A model generated the notes under the pieces. The model searched no databases and was not told the origin of the DNA. It worked only from the letters and a program-made list of their open reading frames with translations. Source: Pseudomonas sp. 31-12 (GTDB taxonomy: Bacteria; Pseudomonadota; Gammaproteobacteria; Pseudomonadales; Pseudomonadaceae). From it: DNA of 64,000 nt. Within the stretch, counting starts at the first letter, position 1. Every line of letters begins with the position of its first letter. Shown piece after piece: positions 60,820-64,000 of the stretch. Position numbers and translations under genes: made by a program. The stretch spans positions 1,736,001-1,800,000 of the forward strand of contig NZ_CP029482.1 in assembly GCF_003151075.1 (NCBI RefSeq), given 5' to 3'.

Positions 60820-61506
60820 TCAGCCCTTGAGCTTCTCGGCAATCCAGATGGTGTGGCGCGTGCCTTTGTTGCCGTGGGCGAAGACCTGGACTTCCTCGGC
60901 CTTGAAACCGGCTTTCTTCAGTTTGTCGGAAAACTGCTTGTCGGCGCTGGCCGACCACACCGCCAGCACGCCTTTGGGCCGCAGGGCCTTGGCGCAGGCG
61001 CTCAGGCCACCGGCGGAGTAAAGCCAGCTGTTGGCCCGCTGGGTCAGGCCTTCGGGGCCGTTGTCGACGTCGAGCATGATCGCGTCGAAACCTTGGGGCT
61101 CGGCTTGCAGGACTTTGGCCACGTCTTCCATGCGAATCACAGTGCGCGGGTCGAGCAGCGGATTTCCGGCTTTCTCTCCCAACGGCCCGCGATTCCACTC
61201 CACCACGCCAGGCACCAGCTCGGCGACCACCACTTCAGCGGTCTTGCCCAAATGCTTGAGGGCCGAGGCGAGGGTGAAACCCATGCCGAGACCGCCGATC
61301 AGCACCCGCGAGTTCGGCCGGCCCGCCACTTTGCGGCACGGAATCTCGGCGAGGGCATCTTCGGAACCGTGCATGCGCGTGTTCATCAACTGCCCGCCGT
61401 CGCCGCCCTGGATCTTGATGACGAAATCCTCGCCATACTCGAAGAGGCACAAGGCGCCGCCGTTTTCAGGGATAGGGGCGGTGTCGAGCAGAACGAAACG
61501 TTTCAT
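60820..61506 (-). CDS. Spermidine synthase-like SAM-binding protein
   Basis: A 228-residue protein of the spermidine synthase-like methyltransferase fold, with RVLIGGLGMGFTLASAL as cofactor loop and DAIMLDVDNGPEG later. It lacks a complete polyamine pocket, so it may be a methyltransferase or another group transferase. The start MKRFVLLDTAPIPENGG is chosen because the longer frame lacks a site. It is divergent from the proline-rich secreted protein gene. Confidence 0.75.
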   Translation of the reverse strand: MKRFVLLDTAPIPENGGALCLFEYGEDFVIKIQGGDGGQLMNTRMHGSEDALAEIPCRKVAGRPNSRVLIGGLGMGFTLASALKHLGKTAEVVVAELVPGVVEWNRGPLGEKAGNPLLDPRTVIRMEDVAKVLQAEPQGFDAIMLDVDNGPEGLTQRANSWLYSAGGLSACAKALRPKGVLAVWSASADKQFSDKLKKAGFKAEEVQVFAHGNKGTRHTIWIAEKLKG

Positions 61507-61586
61507 GGAAATCTCAAATTGGGGGAAGGCAAACAGAGGCAGTTGGGAGTAGCCTGCCAATGACAACAAGGCCAACGGAGCCATTG

Positions 61587-61877
61587 ATGAAGCGCACCAT
61601 TCTAACGGTCATTGCCTTGGCCGCGCTCTCGATAACTGCAGTGCAGGCCCAGCAGTTGCAACCCGTACCGATCACCCCGGCGCCGATGCCTGGTTCGCCC
61701 GGCACCGCGACCCCGACGCCGTATCCGCAAATAACCCCCTCCACCACACCCCGGACCGGGCCTGGCAGTGGCGGCCCGCCGTTGGTGCCGATCGAGATGC
61801 CCAGCCCTCCGACCAAGGATCAACCGGTACCGGGGATTGAACCGAACAACACGAAAACCAAATCACCCGGCGGTTAA
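61587..61877 (+). CDS. Small secreted proline-rich protein
   Basis: A 96-residue protein with a signal peptide (ILTVIALAALSITAVQAQ) and a mature region of low complexity, about one third Pro with Thr and Gly (PVPITPAPMPGSPGTATPTP). No enzyme motif is visible. Such proteins are usually disordered or wall-associated. GGAG lies before the ATG. It overlaps the stop of the convergent cNMP-domain gene by 4 bases. Confidence 0.65.
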   Translation: MKRTILTVIALAALSITAVQAQQLQPVPITPAPMPGSPGTATPTPYPQITPSTTPRTGPGSGGPPLVPIEMPSPPTKDQPVPGIEPNNTKTKSPGG

Positions 61878-62347
61878 ACCTGTTGCGAGAGCAGTTGGCC
61901 GTCGGCCATGCGCAGGCGTTTGGAGAGTGCGACGGCGAGGGCGCGGATGATTTTGGCGGCGATTTTCGGCGCATCATTGATCATCTTTTCCAGGGAGTCC
62001 TTGCCCAGGTTCAGCAACTGACAGTTACTGGCGGCCACGCAACTGGCCGAACGGCGTTCGCCATCGAGCACCGCCATTTCGCCGAACGAGCGACCGCTGC
62101 GCAAGGTGGCCATGTTCACCAATTGCCCGTCGCCGCTGGTCTTCTGCACCGACACCTGGCCTGTGTGGATGATGCACATGAAGCTGCCGGCATCACCCTC
62201 ATGGAAAATCTCTTCGCCTTCGGGGATGGTGCTGATGCTGAAGTAGCCGGAGGCGGCGGCGAAGTCCGCCGGCAGCAGTTGATCGAACAGGCCGCAGTCC
62301 ATCAGCCAGTCGCGGATTTCGTTGTTCAGTAAGGTCGGTTCTGACAT
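61874..62347 (-). CDS. Cyclic nucleotide-binding domain protein without DNA-binding domain
   Basis: A 157-residue protein with one cNMP-binding fold (about residues 20-140). The phosphate cassette SGRSFGEMAVLDGERRSASCVA has Gly, Glu and Arg as in CRP, so it can probably bind cAMP or cGMP. No helix-turn-helix follows, unlike CRP/Vfr, so it does not bind DNA by itself. The role may be to regulate a partner protein. The ATG at 62347 is preferred to longer in-frame starts that run into the REP repeats. Confidence 0.83.
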   Translation of the reverse strand: MSEPTLLNNEIRDWLMDCGLFDQLLPADFAAASGYFSISTIPEGEEIFHEGDAGSFMCIIHTGQVSVQKTSGDGQLVNMATLRSGRSFGEMAVLDGERRSASCVAASNCQLLNLGKDSLEKMINDAPKIAAKIIRALAVALSKRLRMADGQLLSQQV

Positions 62348-62405
62348 GTCGGCACGGTCTTTTTTTTGTGTCTGTTCTATTCCGGGATTTGGATTCACTG
62401 CATAT

Positions 62406-62501
62406 CCCTGTGGGAGCGGGCTTGCCCGCGATGACGATGTAACAGCCAACATAAATGTTGAATGTAGGGGCCTCATCGCGGGCAAGCCCGCTCCCACAGG
62501 G
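62406..62501. repeat. REP doublet (REPIN)
   Basis: Inverted CCCTGTGGGAGCGGGCTTGC-type copies with GCCCGCGATG and CATCGCGGGC flank about 35 bases between the cNMP-domain and oligopeptidase genes. Confidence 0.85.
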
Positions 62502-62563
62502 GGAGGTGTGCAGCCTCGGGCTCCGGTGTCTGGTCTTAAGACCAGTGCACCGGGCCAAGTTCC

Positions 62564-64000
62564 TCAGGCAATCCCCAAAACCTTGAAAACAAATGCGTAT
62601 TCGAGTGCTACGTCACGCAATCCCTGATAACGACCGCTCATCCCGCCGTGCCCGGCGCCCAGTTCGGTCTTGAGCAGCAGGGTATTAGTGTCGGTTTTGG
62701 TCGCGCGCAATTTGGCCACCCACTTCGCCGCTTCCCAGTACTGCACGCGGCTGTCGTTGTAGCCGGCAATCACCAGGGTCGCCGGATAGGCTTGCGCGGT
62801 GACGTTTTCGTACGGGGCGTAGGCCTTGATCCGATCATAAACGTCCGGCTCTTCAGGATTGCCCCACTCGTCGTATTCCGTGACGGTCAGCGGCAGGTCC
62901 GGGTCGAGCATGGTGTTAAGCACGTCGACGAACGGCACTTCAGCGATCGCCGCGCCAAACAGCTCCGGCCGCTGATTGAGCACCGCCCCGATCAGCAAAC
63001 CACCGGCACTGCCGCCACTGATCGCCAATTGCGCTGACGTGGTGAAGCCGTTGTCGATCAAGTGCTCGGCACAGGCAATAAAGTCGCTGAAGGTGTTGTG
63101 CTTGTGTTCCTGCTTGCCGGCGCGATACCAGGCTTCGCCCAGTTCGCCGCCACCACGCACATGGGCGATGGCAAACGCCACGCCGCGATCCAGCAAACTC
63201 AGACGGGCGTGGGAGAACCATGGGTCGAGGCTTTCGCCATAGGCGCCGTAGCCGTATAGATACAGCGGCGTCGGCTGTCCAAGTGCTTCGCGTTTGACGA
63301 CATAGCTGATCGGCACTTGTGTGCCATCGGGTGCCGTTGCCCACAAGCGCTGGCTGACGTAGGCATCGGCGTCGAACGGGCCGAGCACCGGGGTTTCTTT
63401 GAGGACTTTCTGCTCGCCACTGTCCAGTTCGAGCTGGCGGATCTGTGCTGGACGGTTCAAAGCCTCGTAACGCAGGCGGATCCTGTCGCTGACAAATTCC
63501 AGGCTGTTCTGCACATGCAGGCTGTACGCCGCATCCGGCAGTTGCACGCGGTAGCTCGGCAGGTCCTGCGGATGGACTTCAATCACCGGCAAGCCGCCGA
63601 CCCGCAGGCTCAGGGTCATCGCGCCGACGTTCAGGCTCATGCCCTCGATCATCGTGCTATCGCTGTGGGGGATCAGGTTCTGCCAGTCGGCCTCGGTCGG
63701 CGCAACGCCTGTATCGACGGCGGTGTACAGGGCGAAGTTGATGCCGTCGCGGTTGGTGCGAATGAACCAGGCCCATTCACCGTTCAGCGTGCCGTGATCG
63801 ACGTCGTATTCATGGTCTTCAACCCGTGGCGCCAGGCAGGTAAAGGCCTGCTGCGGCTGCGAGGCGTCGAGGGTCCAGACTTCGCTGGTGGTCTTGCTGC
63901 CCAGCGACAGCAGCAATTGCTGCTCGGAACTGGAGCGGTAGCAATGCAGGAAGAAGCGACCGTCCGGCTCGTTGAACACTTCTTCGGCCGCCGTGCCGTC
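62564..64000 (-). CDS. ptrB: Oligopeptidase B (S9 prolyl oligopeptidase), C-terminal part
   Basis: The visible 479 codons cover the C-terminal two thirds of a serine oligopeptidase that cuts after Arg and Lys in short peptides. The catalytic Ser is in AISGGSAGGLLIG, the Asp in IAGYNDSRVQYWEAAKW and the His in GAGHGGMSGRY; the beta-propeller part lies toward the window edge. The frame is still open at base 64000, so the start and the first part are outside. Named from the S9A motif set and size; a closely related S9 peptidase is possible. Confidence 0.88.
   Translation of the reverse strand, partial: DGTAAEEVFNEPDGRFFLHCYRSSSEQQLLLSLGSKTTSEVWTLDASQPQQAFTCLAPRVEDHEYDVDHGTLNGEWAWFIRTNRDGINFALYTAVDTGVAPTEADWQNLIPHSDSTMIEGMSLNVGAMTLSLRVGGLPVIEVHPQDLPSYRVQLPDAAYSLHVQNSLEFVSDRIRLRYEALNRPAQIRQLELDSGEQKVLKETPVLGPFDADAYVSQRLWATAPDGTQVPISYVVKREALGQPTPLYLYGYGAYGESLDPWFSHARLSLLDRGVAFAIAHVRGGGELGEAWYRAGKQEHKHNTFSDFIACAEHLIDNGFTTSAQLAISGGSAGGLLIGAVLNQRPELFGAAIAEVPFVDVLNTMLDPDLPLTVTEYDEWGNPEEPDVYDRIKAYAPYENVTAQAYPATLVIAGYNDSRVQYWEAAKWVAKLRATKTDTNTLLLKTELGAGHGGMSGRYQGLRDVALEYAFVFKVLGIA

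Overview
The window is a chromosomal segment of a Pseudomonas of the fluorescens group. The evidence is high-GC coding with Pseudomonas-type ribosome binding sites, a gcvR-dapA-bamC-MBL-purC block, an AruR/AruS-AruI/AruH arginine transaminase locus like that of P. aeruginosa, and many copies of the GTGGGAGCG-type REP element typical of fluorescent pseudomonads. Both ends cut through genes: mucD on the left and an oligopeptidase B gene on the right.

Layout. (1) 1-9088 is core genome: envelope quality control (mucD, an M48 metallochaperone-protease, bamC), a TusA-like protein, an AI-2E/PerM permease, bcp, a GcvR-like ACT protein, dapA, a metallo-beta-lactamase-fold hydrolase and purC. (2) 9172-12850 is a small accessory islet behind tRNA-Ser(CGA). 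It holds a complete IS3-family element with matching ends, a CAA target duplication and an A_AAA_AAG frameshift site, followed by five small genes of unknown role. (3) 12902-17655 is an XRE-cupin regulator, an old-yellow-enzyme/TMADH-type flavoprotein, an orphan periplasmic binding protein and a class II aldolase, probably one catabolic module. (4) 17825-39869 is the largest theme. It contains a BetI-like TetR regulator, an OmpR-type response regulator, a periplasmic solute-binding protein, a hybrid histidine kinase (AruR/AruS-like) and a basic-amino-acid-type permease with a possible leader peptide. Next come crotonase, acyl-CoA dehydrogenase and NDP-forming acyl-CoA ligase genes, then aruI, aruH, an aldehyde dehydrogenase, a complete dipeptide/opine-type ABC transporter and an NAD(P)H oxidoreductase. 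(5) 40531-44706 is a tightly overlapping Gtr-like glycosylation cassette (GT2, methyltransferase, GtrA, large membrane protein). (6) 44779-64000 is mixed: two LysR regulators, a secreted RNase T2, an orphan CHM isomerase, an MFS transporter, a glutamine-synthetase-like gamma-glutamylation enzyme, eptA, rnd-ycgL, a 2-hydroxyacid dehydrogenase, a truncated nitroreductase, a degenerate M1-like secreted protein, and small housekeeping genes ending in ptrB.

How the genes work together. In region 4, arginine would be taken up by the permease and transaminated by AruH to 2-ketoarginine. AruI would decarboxylate that to 4-guanidinobutyraldehyde, and the adjacent aldehyde dehydrogenase would oxidise it to 4-guanidinobutyrate. 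The three CoA-dependent genes in the same run suggest a further thioester-based step that the classic pathway does not need.

I found no CRISPR array, prophage or defence system. The best leads are the CoA-enzyme branch of the arginine locus, the 18-codon ORF whose stop overlaps the permease Shine-Dalgarno, the XRE/flavoprotein module with a palindromic candidate operator, the M1-like protein that lost its zinc-binding histidines, the nitroreductase whose 3' end runs into a REP element, the hendecad-repeat membrane protein of the islet, and a 164-bp nested palindrome at 49490.
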